NCBI RefSeq assembly: GCF_000953715.1
Contig: NZ_LN824141.1
Span: 742,676-806,675 of the forward strand
DNA length: 64,000 bases
Direction of reading: 5' to 3'
DNA from: Defluviitoga tunisiensis
Lineage (GTDB): Bacteria; Thermotogota; Thermotogae; Petrotogales; Petrotogaceae
The position numbers and the translations under genes are program-made. Of the stretch, positions 1-8,776 are shown one piece after another (the stretch's first letter is position 1; each line of letters begins with the position of its first letter). The notes below the pieces were generated by a model. It saw nothing but the letters and a program-made list of their open reading frames with translations, was not told the DNA's origin and ran no database searches.

Positions 1-1176
1 GGTAAAGAACTCAATATGTTAAAAACAGACCTGTTCGGATATGTACAAACTTTTTCCTTAAATAATGAAGTGACAGATTCTGCTGCAGCTGCAACCGCAC
101 TTGCTACGGGATATAAAACTAATAATGGAATGATCGGAATGCTTCCAAATTGTGAAGTTATTCCCAACTTGACAGAGATCTTATCTAATAACGGTTATAA
201 AACAGGAATAGTAGTTACTTGCAGAGTTACTCATGCAACCCCTGCTGGGTTCTATGGGCATGTTGAAAGCAGAGATGAAGAATCAAAGCTTGCTAAGCAG
301 TTAGTAGATAGCAATTTAATGGTTGTATTTGGTGGGGGAGCAAATTACTTTGAAGAGTTGCAAGAAGATTTGAAATTTAATAGGTTTGATTATTTAAAAA
401 CAAAACAAGAGATGATTTCTTATGTTGGTAAAAAAGGGAAAAAGGTCATAGGTTTATTTAGTGAAGATCATCTTCATCCTGTAACTCAAAGAACCAGTGA
501 TGAACCTACTTTACCTGAAATGACAAAAAAGGCAATAGAAATTTTGTCAAAAGATGGTAGTCCTTTCTTTCTTATGGTTGAGGGTTCTCAAATTGACATG
601 AGATCTCATGAAAATGATCTAGATGGACTTATAAAAGAAGTCCTAGAGTTTGATGAAGCTATTGGAGTAGCGTTAGAATTTGCTGAAAAAAATCCTGATA
701 CTCTGGTTTTAGTTACTGCTGATCATGAAACAGGTGGGTTAATTTTAAATGTGAGCGGTTTGAATTTAGCTACCAAGAAAGGACTGTCTATGCCTATCGG
801 AGGTAGTCAAACTGTTGATTTAGAAACAATGAAGAATTTTCAAAAAGAAATTACTCAAGTAATATCACATTCATCAAATATAAATGAATTGAAAAATAGT
901 ATAGAAAAATGTTTTGAAATTACTTTAACTCCAACAGAAATCAATTCCATTGAAGATTCACAAGATAGACATAGCGCAATTTTCAAAGTAATAGTTGGAA
1001 AAGCTAATTGCACAGCAAAATGGTCTACTACAGAACATACTGATGCATTAGTACCAATATATGCCTATGGACCTGGAGCCGAACATTTTAGCGAGGTTCT
1101 AGATAATACAGACGTACCTAAAACTATTTTACAATTGGTAGAAATTTCTTCTACTAGTTTAATAAAAACTCCATAG
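1..1176 (+). CDS. phoA: Alkaline phosphatase, 3' part (5' end outside window)
   Basis: The frame is open from the first base, so the gene begins left of the window; the first internal ATG at 16 is not the true start. The protein carries the alkaline phosphatase nucleophile region TDSAAAATALATG, the metal-binding DHETGG segment and a C-terminal HTDALVPIYAYGPGAEHF motif with the last metal-ligand histidine. The family hydrolyses phosphate monoesters in the periplasm using two Zn2+ and one Mg2+. The N-terminal Asp/Gly metal-binding part and any signal peptide are not visible. Family assignment is firm; the substrate is unknown. Confidence 0.9.
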   Translation, partial: GKELNMLKTDLFGYVQTFSLNNEVTDSAAAATALATGYKTNNGMIGMLPNCEVIPNLTEILSNNGYKTGIVVTCRVTHATPAGFYGHVESRDEESKLAKQLVDSNLMVVFGGGANYFEELQEDLKFNRFDYLKTKQEMISYVGKKGKKVIGLFSEDHLHPVTQRTSDEPTLPEMTKKAIEILSKDGSPFFLMVEGSQIDMRSHENDLDGLIKEVLEFDEAIGVALEFAEKNPDTLVLVTADHETGGLILNVSGLNLATKKGLSMPIGGSQTVDLETMKNFQKEITQVISHSSNINELKNSIEKCFEITLTPTEINSIEDSQDRHSAIFKVIVGKANCTAKWSTTEHTDALVPIYAYGPGAEHFSEVLDNTDVPKTILQLVEISSTSLIKTP

Positions 1177-1321
1177 ATTTTAGTAATATCAATGGCTTCA
1201 AAGTTAACCAGAAATAGCTCCAAGGTTGTAGTAAAGAAATTCAATGTCTAAATAATTATAGAATCTGAGTTTCATGATTTTAAAATGAGAATGAAAAATT
1301 TTGTAAGGAGGAGGTAGTAGG

Positions 1322-2668
1322 ATGAAAAATATTAGAATGTTTTTTGTGTGTTTGTTAGTTGTTTTAATGTCTGTTGCAGTATTTTCTGCTGAAAAGGTAA
1401 TAAAAGTTGTAACCGACCAAAAGACAAACCTTGAGGTACCTTATGTTATGAGTTTTTCTGAGTTATTGGATTTAGTTGGTGAAGATTTTGATGCAAATTG
1501 GTATTCTATTAGAGTGAAGGATTCAAATGGAAAAGATCTTCCATATCAATTAGTAGATGTTGATAAAAATGGGAAGATTTCATCAAAAGACTTACTTCAA
1601 TTTACCTTCAAAAAAGAAGCAAAATTAGTTGTTTCTGATGATTGGGATTTAGATTTACTTCAGTTTGCACCTAGTTTGAAAGTTGAAGAAAAAGATGGTG
1701 AATATATTGTATCTTCTGACAAATTTACAGTAAAGGTGAATTCTTATGGCCTTGCTAGCTTTGTCAAATTCAATAATGCTGAAGGGAATTTGTACAATGA
1801 GCTTGGAACAGCAAGAGTAGCAGGTTGGTCTGGAAGCACATATTATGTCGACGGATATTTAGGTAAACATGTGGAAACAACTTCTTCTGGTCTAAAGGTT
1901 AAAGAATTAAATGTATTTCAGCCAGGTCCGGTTGCGGTTACTGTTGAAGCATTATTATATTATGAAGAATTACCAGGTTTTAACCAGAAGATAACCACCC
2001 ATATATTTAAAACAGGTGACGTTATCGTAGAAAACGAATTTTCATTCACTAATTATGTTGATATAATGAAATTACAAGTTATGGCAACTTCACCATTGAC
2101 AAGCTTAGATGATAAAGCTGTTCATATTATGCCTATGTTTAGAAGGATGCTTTGGGCTGAACAATTAGGAATTTCACCATATGACTATTGGAAGGAAAGA
2201 AATGCAGTTAAGATGGTTGATAACAATCCATTCATAGTATTTCCTGCTATTGATCCGATGAAACCATTGTGGTGGGGTGCAACATATTGTTATGCCTCAA
2301 TGGAAAATTGGAGAGCAAATTTTTCTGATAGTTATGATATAGTTGCCGCTGAAATTCTTCCTGAAAAACCAGTAATTTACTCGGATCTTAAGAAATTTGT
2401 ATATAACGATTTTTGGTTCTATGAAAGTAGAGAGTTTAGAGATGGAATCTTTAGATGGGTTCCTGGAGAGTTAGAAATTTACGAAGCTACTAAAGGAGTT
2501 TTTGAAAATACACATGAAGCAGATTGGATGGCTCAATTTAAAGCAGGGGACAAATTAACTTATACAAGATATTTTTCAATGTATTCTTCTAAAAATGTTG
2601 ATGAAGCTATAAAACTTCTTGAAAATAGAACACATGAAATTCAAAATTTAAAAGTTGTAGCTGAGTAA
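1322..2668 (+). CDS. Secreted protein of unknown function, 448 aa
   Basis: A clear signal peptide (hydrophobic residues about 5-21, then a FSA cleavage-like site) is followed by a soluble domain rich in aromatic residues and beta-type sequence, with a segment WWGATYCYASMENW near residue 320. A long Shine-Dalgarno (AAGGAGGAGG) precedes the ATG. It resembles uncharacterised periplasmic proteins linked to carbohydrate metabolism, but I do not recognise a specific family. It ends in its own terminator, so it is probably monocistronic or cotranscribed with the preceding phosphatase. The following gene is also a secreted, glycosidase-like protein, which weakly supports a role in polysaccharide use. 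Confidence 0.75.
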   Translation: MKNIRMFFVCLLVVLMSVAVFSAEKVIKVVTDQKTNLEVPYVMSFSELLDLVGEDFDANWYSIRVKDSNGKDLPYQLVDVDKNGKISSKDLLQFTFKKEAKLVVSDDWDLDLLQFAPSLKVEEKDGEYIVSSDKFTVKVNSYGLASFVKFNNAEGNLYNELGTARVAGWSGSTYYVDGYLGKHVETTSSGLKVKELNVFQPGPVAVTVEALLYYEELPGFNQKITTHIFKTGDVIVENEFSFTNYVDIMKLQVMATSPLTSLDDKAVHIMPMFRRMLWAEQLGISPYDYWKERNAVKMVDNNPFIVFPAIDPMKPLWWGATYCYASMENWRANFSDSYDIVAAEILPEKPVIYSDLKKFVYNDFWFYESREFRDGIFRWVPGELEIYEATKGVFENTHEADWMAQFKAGDKLTYTRYFSMYSSKNVDEAIKLLENRTHEIQNLKVVAE

Positions 2669-2674
2669 TTTTAT

Positions 2675-2718
2675 AAACCTCTGCAGAAATTGAGAATGCT
2701 GCAGAGGTTTCACTTTTA
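2675..2718 (+). terminator. Rho-independent terminator
   Basis: A perfect 12-bp stem, AAACCTCTGCAG (2675-2686) with CTGCAGAGGTTT (2699-2710), is followed by a T-rich tail. It lies 6 bases after the stop of the secreted protein gene. Confidence 0.9.
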
Positions 2719-2854
2719 TTAGCTATTATTTAACGAAAATATTCAATAAAGCTGAAAAAAACTTTTAGTATAAATTTCCAAACATAAAATTGATTGTTCA
2801 AATTAGTTCAACTATCTATTCACTTATTAATCATGATTCAAGGGAGGTCACATA

Positions 2855-5089
2855 ATGAAAAGAAAATATTTTATTATATTTACCATAATATTTATGCCGT
2901 TAACATCTTTAGGAATGCCTGAATTAAATCTAAATCATCTAGAATTTTTAAGAGATGAATTTCAAATTGAAAACGAAACAAAGATAGGATATTGGATATA
3001 TGCTGAAAAATATGGTGACAAATATGTACACACAGAGGCTAAAGGTGAAGGAGTTACTTGTGTGGATGATGTAGCAAGGGTGGCTGTGTTATATACTGAA
3101 TTATATAAACTTGATAATAATGAATTTTATTTGCAAAGGGCTAAAGAGGCCTTGGATTTTGTAATGGCTTTCCAAGATACCGATGGAGATTTTTATAATT
3201 TTGTTTTTGAAGATGGGAGTATTAATAAGCAAGGTATTACAAGTAGAAAATCAGCAAATTGGTGGGCTGCTAGAGGTTTCTGGTCTATTTCCAATGCCTT
3301 AGAAATTTTTGAAAATGATAAAGAGTTTCAAAAGAAATTAGAAAATTCAGCTAAGTTAGCCTATAATTTTCTATCAAAAAATTTAGATGAAAATTACTTT
3401 TTAAACCATAATTCAGATGTTTCTTCTGTTTTTTTAATGGGGGTAGTTGAATATTATAAGTACACAAAAGACGAAAAAGTAAAAGATTTAGCAATAAAAA
3501 TAGGTGATTCTATTTTAAGTAAGCAAATTAAAGATGGTTTTCTAAAAGGTGCGTTCGACGAAGGTGAAGAGACACCCTTGTGGCATAGCTGGGGTAGCAG
3601 GCAAGGTGAAGCCTTGCTTGAATTGTATAAAATAACACAAGATGACAAGTATTTGAAAGCGGTAAAGTTACTTGCAGATGAGTTTTACCCAGTTTTGCTT
3701 TCCTTAGGACCTGTTTATCAAATAAGTGAGTATATAATGCTTTATCCTCAAATCGCTTATGGTGTTGAACCTATCGTATCAACTTTGGTTAAGTTATATT
3801 CAGTAAGCAAAGACGATAATTATGCGTATATGGCTTCGTTATTTGGAGGCTTTTTTGAAAAGAATAACAATTTAAAAACACCTATGTATGGTCCAAATGG
3901 TGAAGGATATGATTCATTACATTCTGTATATATTAATACTAACTCTGGAGCAGAATCGACAATCTGTGCTTTATTGAGCATTACCAGACTTAAAATCTTA
4001 CCTATGAAATTTCAAGAAATAACTGAAGCAATAATAGTTTCAGGAAGAAAGACCAATTTGTTAGAAGCAGAAAAGATGAATACTGGTATATATAGTTTTA
4101 CTCTTGATAATATAAACAACATTGCTTTAAAAACAGATGAAAGCATAAGAATTAGACAGACTTTAAAGGATTTTTATCCTGGAGAATACGAAATATACGT
4201 TAGTGGAATATTTGAGCCTAATACCACAGTTAAAGTTACTTCTGGTGAGAATTCTGTGGAAGTAACTTTGAAATCATCAAAAGGAATAAGCAGTATAGGA
4301 AAAATACATATGAGTAAAAATGAAATAATACTTTATTTTAAACCAGATGGAGGAAATATATATATTGATCAGGTTATTATAAAGCCAGTTGATCACCTTT
4401 TTGTGTATAAATTAAAAGATAATTATTATGAGTTTAGTAAAACGGGAGTGAAACAAATAGAATATGCGATAGCAGACGTTAAAAGTCAATATGTTCAAAA
4501 AGTTGAAGTGCCTATTGAAAAGGTCAATGAAAGTTATTTGTTTAACTTGGAAGAGTTGTTTAATAATGATGGGATAGTTGATTATGCAAATAGAAAATCA
4601 GGTAACTTTGATAACTTTGATGGAGTTATTGGCGCTAAATATCCAGTAGAAGAGCTTCAAAAGAAGTTAGACAACAATGTTTTTTATTTTGAAAAAGAAG
4701 ATGTGTATTTTAAATTTAAAACTGAAGGAGTAGATAACCTAATATGTACATCTCAAGAGATCTATTTAAAAAACTTTGATGTTTCTCCTTCTAATCTATA
4801 TATAGTGGGTTCTTGTGATCATGGTAACTATGAAGGATATTTAACTATAGTGTATAGTGATGAAACAATAGAAGAAAATAGAATAGCTTTTTCAGATTGG
4901 TGTCAAGACCCTGCTTATGGAGAAACAATCTTAATGGAATTTGATTATAGATATGACAATCTAGGAATCAAAGAAAACATAACGACCAGGTTGTATCTAA
5001 ATAAGATAGTATTGAAAGAAAAACCCATTAAATCTATTTTCCTTCCTCAGATACCGACAATGCATATTTTTGCTATTACTCTAAAATAA
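2855..5089 (+). CDS. Secreted alpha/alpha-barrel (six-hairpin glycosidase-like) protein with C-terminal beta domains
   Basis: 744 aa. It starts at an ATG with GGGAGG upstream and has a signal peptide (hydrophobic residues 5-20). Residues about 25-400 show the repeated helix-hairpin pattern of six-hairpin glycosidase-like proteins, with CVDDVARVAVLY near residue 70 and several Trp-rich loops. Residues about 415-510 look like a carbohydrate-binding-type beta sandwich, followed by a further beta-rich domain to the end. Extracellular or periplasmic sugar-polymer degradation is plausible, but catalytic residues could not be assigned. It stands alone, followed by a terminator. Confidence 0.7.
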   Translation: MKRKYFIIFTIIFMPLTSLGMPELNLNHLEFLRDEFQIENETKIGYWIYAEKYGDKYVHTEAKGEGVTCVDDVARVAVLYTELYKLDNNEFYLQRAKEALDFVMAFQDTDGDFYNFVFEDGSINKQGITSRKSANWWAARGFWSISNALEIFENDKEFQKKLENSAKLAYNFLSKNLDENYFLNHNSDVSSVFLMGVVEYYKYTKDEKVKDLAIKIGDSILSKQIKDGFLKGAFDEGEETPLWHSWGSRQGEALLELYKITQDDKYLKAVKLLADEFYPVLLSLGPVYQISEYIMLYPQIAYGVEPIVSTLVKLYSVSKDDNYAYMASLFGGFFEKNNNLKTPMYGPNGEGYDSLHSVYINTNSGAESTICALLSITRLKILPMKFQEITEAIIVSGRKTNLLEAEKMNTGIYSFTLDNINNIALKTDESIRIRQTLKDFYPGEYEIYVSGIFEPNTTVKVTSGENSVEVTLKSSKGISSIGKIHMSKNEIILYFKPDGGNIYIDQVIIKPVDHLFVYKLKDNYYEFSKTGVKQIEYAIADVKSQYVQKVEVPIEKVNESYLFNLEELFNNDGIVDYANRKSGNFDNFDGVIGAKYPVEELQKKLDNNVFYFEKEDVYFKFKTEGVDNLICTSQEIYLKNFDVSPSNLYIVGSCDHGNYEGYLTIVYSDETIEENRIAFSDWCQDPAYGETILMEFDYRYDNLGIKENITTRLYLNKIVLKEKPIKSIFLPQIPTMHIFAITLK

Positions 5090-5115
5090 AATAAAATAAT
5101 TTAACATCCTATGTT

Positions 5116-5155
5116 AAGGGGCCTTAGTTATATGCTTAAGAGGCCTCTTTTTTAT
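5116..5155 (+). terminator. Rho-independent terminator
   Basis: The stem AAGGGGCCTT (5116-5125) with GAGGCCTCTT (5140-5149, two G-T pairs) is followed by TTTTT. A separate perfect 7-bp hairpin (TTAACAT/ATGTTAA, 5101-5117) overlaps its left arm. Bases 5156-5359 hold no gene; a TATAAT at 5323-5328 could be the -10 box for the downstream operon, without a good -35. Confidence 0.8.
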
Positions 5156-5359
5156 TTAAAATTATACTGTCTTCAGAAATTCCAAAATCTTTATTTCTAA
5201 GGTCTCTGATTAAAAATTTTAAATAATTCATAAATTCAATACCTGGTTTCATTAGAATTTTATGCATTACATACGAATTGAAAAATAATAAATTCATATA
5301 AATATTTTTTGTCTAGTTAAGTTATAATATTATGTAGATTATTTTTAAATAAAAAAAGG

Positions 5360-5653
5360 AGATTTTCTAAAAGTAAGTATTTGAATTAGTAATGGGTTCA
5401 GGGCGAAGCCCTCTTCCTGCCTTGGTACAAGTATCCAAAAGAGTTTTAAAGAAATGCAGATTTTCTAAAAGTAAGCATTTGAATTAGTAATGGGTTCAGG
5501 GCGAAGCCCTCTTCCTGCCTCGATACAAGTATCTAAAAAAGTATTAAAGAAATGCAGATTTTCTAAAAGTAAGCATTTGAATTAGTAATGGGTTCAGGGC
5601 GAAGCCCTCTTCCTGCCTCGATACAAGTATCCAAAAGAGTTTTAAAGAAATGC
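5360..5653 (+). repeat. Three tandem 98-bp repeats upstream of psuK
   Basis: Units 5360-5457, 5458-5555 and 5556-5653 are nearly identical. Each contains the palindromic core GGTTCAGGGCGAAGCCCTC, and the array ends in a partial fourth unit inside the psuK leader. The same core occurs in the arrays at 11905-12250 and, inverted, at 51842-52048. The array lies in the 5' leader of the psu operon, so it would be transcribed and could form GGGC-GAA-GCCC hairpins. No coding function is seen. Confidence 0.95.
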
Positions 5654-5673
5654 AGATAAAGGAGAATATAAAG

Positions 5674-6612
5674 TTGTTAAAAAAAGTCTCCTGTATAGGA
5701 GGAATTAATCTTGATATTAAAGGATCTCCATTCAAAAGGCTAGAGCTTCAAACTTCAAATCCTGGAAAAGTATTCTATTCTTCAGGGGGTGTGGCTAGGA
5801 ATGTTGCTCATAATTTAGTTAAATTAAATGTTCCAATTAATTTAATAGGAGCAGTTGGAAATGATAGTTTTGGAGAAATTATTTTGAATGAAATGAATAA
5901 TTTGGATATAGAAACAGGCCATATAAAGATTTCTAAACATTTTCAGACAGGTGTTTATTTAGCTATTTTAAATGAAATTAGAGATATGTATGTTTCTATA
6001 TCTGATATGCAAATAATGGAAGAAATAGATACAGTTTTTCTCGAAGAGAAAAAAGACTTTATAATTGATTCAAAGATAATATTTCTAGATACAAATTTGA
6101 ATGTAGATGTAATAAATTTTGTGCTAAAATTAGTTGAAAATAAAAATATAAAGGTAATAATAAATGCAGTTTCTATTGCAAAAGTAAAAAAATTGCTGCA
6201 GGTAGATAATAACGTTGATTATTTAACCTTGAATTTTATGGAATTGAATTCGTTATTAGATAAAGAACTCGAATTTCCAAATAGAGAAGGTATAATAAAA
6301 AATATACAGCAAAAGATTCCAAATTTTACAAATATAGTAATAACCAATGGAGCAGATGGCATTTATTTTTTTAGTAGGAAAGATAATAATCTAAATTTTT
6401 TTCCTGTTAAAGAAATGAGTTCAGAAGAAATCATTGATACTAATGGAGCTGGAGACGCCTTTACTGCTGGTTTTATATATGGATTATACAATGATTTGGG
6501 CATAAATCAATCAATTTATTATGGCATAAAAGCTTCTCAGATTACAATGAAAAGCTATAAAACGGTATCTGACGAGCTATATAAAATTTTAGAAGAAACC
6601 GAGAATAATTGA
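5674..6612 (+). CDS. psuK: PfkB-family kinase, probable pseudouridine kinase
   Basis: PfkB sugar/nucleoside kinase: N-terminal GGINLDIKG motif, GGVARNVAHNL substrate loop, and C-terminal NGAGDAFTAGF with the catalytic Asp. Adjacency to psuG makes pseudouridine the likely substrate (phosphorylation to pseudouridine 5'-phosphate). I place the start at TTG 5674, preceded by AAAGGAG at 5658-5664. The upstream in-frame ATG at 5650 lies inside the last 98-bp repeat and has no ribosome binding site. The length, 312 aa, is normal. It is the first gene of a psuK-psuG-pdxY operon. Confidence 0.85.
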   Translation: MLKKVSCIGGINLDIKGSPFKRLELQTSNPGKVFYSSGGVARNVAHNLVKLNVPINLIGAVGNDSFGEIILNEMNNLDIETGHIKISKHFQTGVYLAILNEIRDMYVSISDMQIMEEIDTVFLEEKKDFIIDSKIIFLDTNLNVDVINFVLKLVENKNIKVIINAVSIAKVKKLLQVDNNVDYLTLNFMELNSLLDKELEFPNREGIIKNIQQKIPNFTNIVITNGADGIYFFSRKDNNLNFFPVKEMSSEEIIDTNGAGDAFTAGFIYGLYNDLGINQSIYYGIKASQITMKSYKTVSDELYKILEETENN

Positions 6613-6643
6613 GAGGTATAATATAGCGATGGGAGGTTTGAAA

Positions 6644-7567
6644 TTGAATCTCAAATACTTTGACATAAAAGAAGAAGTAGCAAAAGCTATAAAAAAAAAT
6701 AAACCAGTTGTAGCATTGGAATCTACGATTATTTCACACGGAATGCCTTATCCACGAAATATCGAAGTTGCTAAAAAATTAGAAGAAACAATACGAGATA
6801 GAGGTGTAACTCCTGCTACTATAGCTATAATTGATGGCATAATAAAAATTGGTTTAAACGAAAAAGAGCTTGAATTTATGGGTACAGATAAGAATATATT
6901 AAAAGCTAGTAGAATGGATTTACCTATAGTAATAGCCAAAAAGTCAAATGCTGCTACAACAGTTGCAGGAACAATGATAGCTGCAAATCTAGCTGGAATA
7001 AAAGTATTTGTCACAGGGGGTATAGGTGGGGTACATAGACACGCTCAAGAAACATTTGATATCTCCGCTGATTTGCAAGAATTATCAAAGACGAATGTTG
7101 CAGTTGTTTGTGCCGGTCCAAAGGCCATATTAGATTTATCTCTTACACTAGAGTATCTTGAAACATTTGGTGTACCTTTGGTTGGTTACCAGACTGATGA
7201 ATTACCCTCTTTTTATTCAAGAAAAAGTGGCATAAAAATCCCTTATCGGGTAGATACAGCTAAAGAAGCTGCTCTAATAATGAAAGCAAAATGGGATTTG
7301 GGACTTCAAGGTGGTGTTCTAATCACCAATCCTATTCCGGAAGAATATTCGATGAATGAAGAAGAAATAAAATCTATAATAAACAAAGCCATAGAAGATT
7401 CAGAAAAACTAGGAATAAAAGGAAAAGAATTAACTCCATTTCTTTTATCAAGAATAAAAGATTTAAGTAAAGGAGAAAGTTTACAGGCTAATATTGAACT
7501 TGTGCTTAATAATGCAAAAGTTGGAGCAGAGATAGCTAAAGAATTCTATAACTTATCCAATTTCTAA
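6644..7567 (+). CDS. psuG: Pseudouridine-5'-phosphate glycosidase
   Basis: It shows the strongly conserved family segments ALESTIISHGMPYP near the N-terminus, TVAGTMIAANLAGIKVFVTGG and GGVHRHAQETFDISADL. The enzyme reversibly cleaves the C-C glycosidic bond of pseudouridine 5'-phosphate to uracil and ribose 5-phosphate, completing pseudouridine salvage with PsuK. GGGAGGT at 6631-6637 fits TTG 6644 as start (7-base spacing); the in-frame ATG 6629 overlaps that ribosome site and is unlikely. 307 aa, the usual family length. Confidence 0.93.
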   Translation: MNLKYFDIKEEVAKAIKKNKPVVALESTIISHGMPYPRNIEVAKKLEETIRDRGVTPATIAIIDGIIKIGLNEKELEFMGTDKNILKASRMDLPIVIAKKSNAATTVAGTMIAANLAGIKVFVTGGIGGVHRHAQETFDISADLQELSKTNVAVVCAGPKAILDLSLTLEYLETFGVPLVGYQTDELPSFYSRKSGIKIPYRVDTAKEAALIMKAKWDLGLQGGVLITNPIPEEYSMNEEEIKSIINKAIEDSEKLGIKGKELTPFLLSRIKDLSKGESLQANIELVLNNAKVGAEIAKEFYNLSNF

Positions 7568-7600
7568 GAATAAGAATCTAGCAAAAAAGGAGGACTATAT

Positions 7601-8473
7601 TTGAAAGAAAAACCTATTAAACGGGTTGCTGCTATCCATGATCTATCAGGGTTTGGTAAAGCTTCTTTAAATGTTGTTATCCCTATTCTATCCTCAATGA
7701 AGATACATGTATGTCCTGTACCTACAGCAATATTATCAACTCATACAGGTGGTTTTGAAAATTATACCTTTTTGGATTTAACTGATTACATGAAAGAGTA
7801 CATAAATCATTGGAAAACACTAGATATATCATTTGATGCAATTTACAGTGGTTTTTTAGGTTCTGAAAAACAAATAGACATAGTTTCAGATTTTATTGAC
7901 TATTTTTCAAAAAATAACGAATCATTAGTAGTTGTTGATCCCGTAATGGGAGATGATGGTGTTCTTTATCCTACAATAACCGCAGATTTAGTAAACCAAA
8001 TGAGAAAGCTGATTAGTAAATCAGAAGTTATTACCCCTAATTTTACAGAAGCGTGTTTTCTTTTAGGAGAGCACTATAGAGAGTATGTAAACTTAGATAT
8101 ATTAAAAAAATGGCTCAAAGCGCTTTCAAAAAGTGGACCTAAAATAGTTATTATTACAAGTGTTCCAGAAAAAGATTCTACAAGAACCGGGGTTGTAGCT
8201 TACAACAGTTATGACGATCGATATTGGAAGGTTACAAATAGACATATAAGAGCATTATATCCTGGAACTGGGGACGCCTTTACTAGTGTAATTGTTGGAA
8301 GTCTTTTAAATGGTGATAGCTTATCAATAGCTATTGATAAGGCTACTCAGTTTGTTATTATGTCTTTGAAGGCTAGTTATGGATACAATTATCCAAAAAG
8401 AGAAGGAATTCTTCTTGAAAAGGTCTTAGATACGCTTAATATGCCTACGACTTTACAAAGTTATGAAATTTAA
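7601..8473 (+). CDS. pdxY: Pyridoxal/pyridoxamine kinase
   Basis: Ribokinase-fold vitamin B6 kinase: N-terminal HDLSGFGKASL, VVVDPVMGDDGVLY in the middle, TPNFTEACFL, and C-terminal PGTGDAFTSVIVG with the catalytic Asp. It phosphorylates pyridoxal-type vitamers, providing PLP. PLP is needed by HisC and by the ornithine enzymes in this window. The TTG start at 7601 follows AAAGGAGG with good spacing. It is the last gene of the psu operon; the his promoter begins 3 bases after its stop. Confidence 0.88.
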   Translation: MKEKPIKRVAAIHDLSGFGKASLNVVIPILSSMKIHVCPVPTAILSTHTGGFENYTFLDLTDYMKEYINHWKTLDISFDAIYSGFLGSEKQIDIVSDFIDYFSKNNESLVVVDPVMGDDGVLYPTITADLVNQMRKLISKSEVITPNFTEACFLLGEHYREYVNLDILKKWLKALSKSGPKIVIITSVPEKDSTRTGVVAYNSYDDRYWKVTNRHIRALYPGTGDAFTSVIVGSLLNGDSLSIAIDKATQFVIMSLKASYGYNYPKREGILLEKVLDTLNMPTTLQSYEI

Positions 8474-8475
8474 TG

Positions 8476-8504
8476 TTGACAAAAGAATTTTTATAGTATA
8501 TAAT
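8476..8504 (+). promoter_or_regulatory. Consensus sigma-70 promoter of the his operon
   Basis: TTGACA at 8476-8481, a 17-base spacer and TATAAT at 8499-8504: a perfect match to the housekeeping consensus. Transcription should start near 8511, about 30 bases before the his leader peptide. Confidence 0.93.
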
Positions 8505-8538
8505 TAGAAAAATAAGTACCTTAATGGAGGAAAATGAT

Positions 8539-8655
8539 TTGTCATCACAAGAACTGTGCGTTCTGAAAATTAATAATATATACAACATAAATATGCATCA
8601 TCATACATGGCGTGGCCGAGTTAATACATGCCATGTATGTCGTTGTTTTAGATAA
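8539..8655 (+). CDS. his leader peptide, 38 aa, with His-His-His
   Basis: TTG 8539 follows GGAGG (8526-8530) by 8 bases. The 38-codon frame holds three consecutive CAT codons at 8596-8604 (NMHHHTW) and another His at 8632, and stops at 8653. An inner ATG at 8593 is a possible alternative start without a ribosome site. The His codons lie directly before the first attenuator hairpin, as in classical amino-acid attenuation, so the peptide's job is to report His-tRNA charging, not to act as a protein. It lies upstream of eight his genes. Confidence 0.8.
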   Translation: MSSQELCVLKINNIYNINMHHHTWRGRVNTCHVCRCFR

Positions 8656-8709
8656 CTTCATACAAGGCGTTGAATTAGCCGGTCACGAAATAACGTGACC
8701 GGTTTTTTG
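8602..8709 (+). promoter_or_regulatory. his operon attenuator (pause, antiterminator and terminator hairpins)
   Basis: Arm 1 (8602-8611, CATACATGGC) pairs perfectly with arm 2 (8630-8639, GCCATGTATG). Arm 2 can instead pair with arm 3 (8659-8668, CATACAAGGC; one mismatch), and 8611-8625 can pair with 8674-8687 (one bulge, two G-U), extending this antiterminator through the left arm of the terminator at 8677-8704. A ribosome stalled on the His codons covers arm 1 and allows 2:3 pairing; a ribosome at the stop codon (8653-8655) covers arm 3 and lets the terminator form. No T-box sequence is present. Confidence 0.85.
8677..8709 (+). terminator. Attenuator terminator of the his operon
   Basis: CCGGTCACG (8679-8687) pairs perfectly with CGTGACCGG (8694-8702) around a 6-base loop, followed by TTTTTTG. 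Its left arm is shared with the antiterminator. Confidence 0.92.
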
Positions 8710-8776
8710 TTTTTAAAAAGCTGAAGTAATTAAAAGTATTGAAAACTAATATAAGGTGAGAAGAAAGGAGATTAAT

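Noticed and set aside
5650-5676. ATG 5650 as start of psuK
   Set aside because: It lies in the last 98-bp repeat without a ribosome site; AAAGGAG at 5658-5664 supports TTG 5674.
8473-8776. T-box riboswitch for the his operon
   Set aside because: No T-box (AGGGTGGNACCGCG-like) or specifier arrangement is present; the His-rich leader peptide and three-hairpin logic explain the region.
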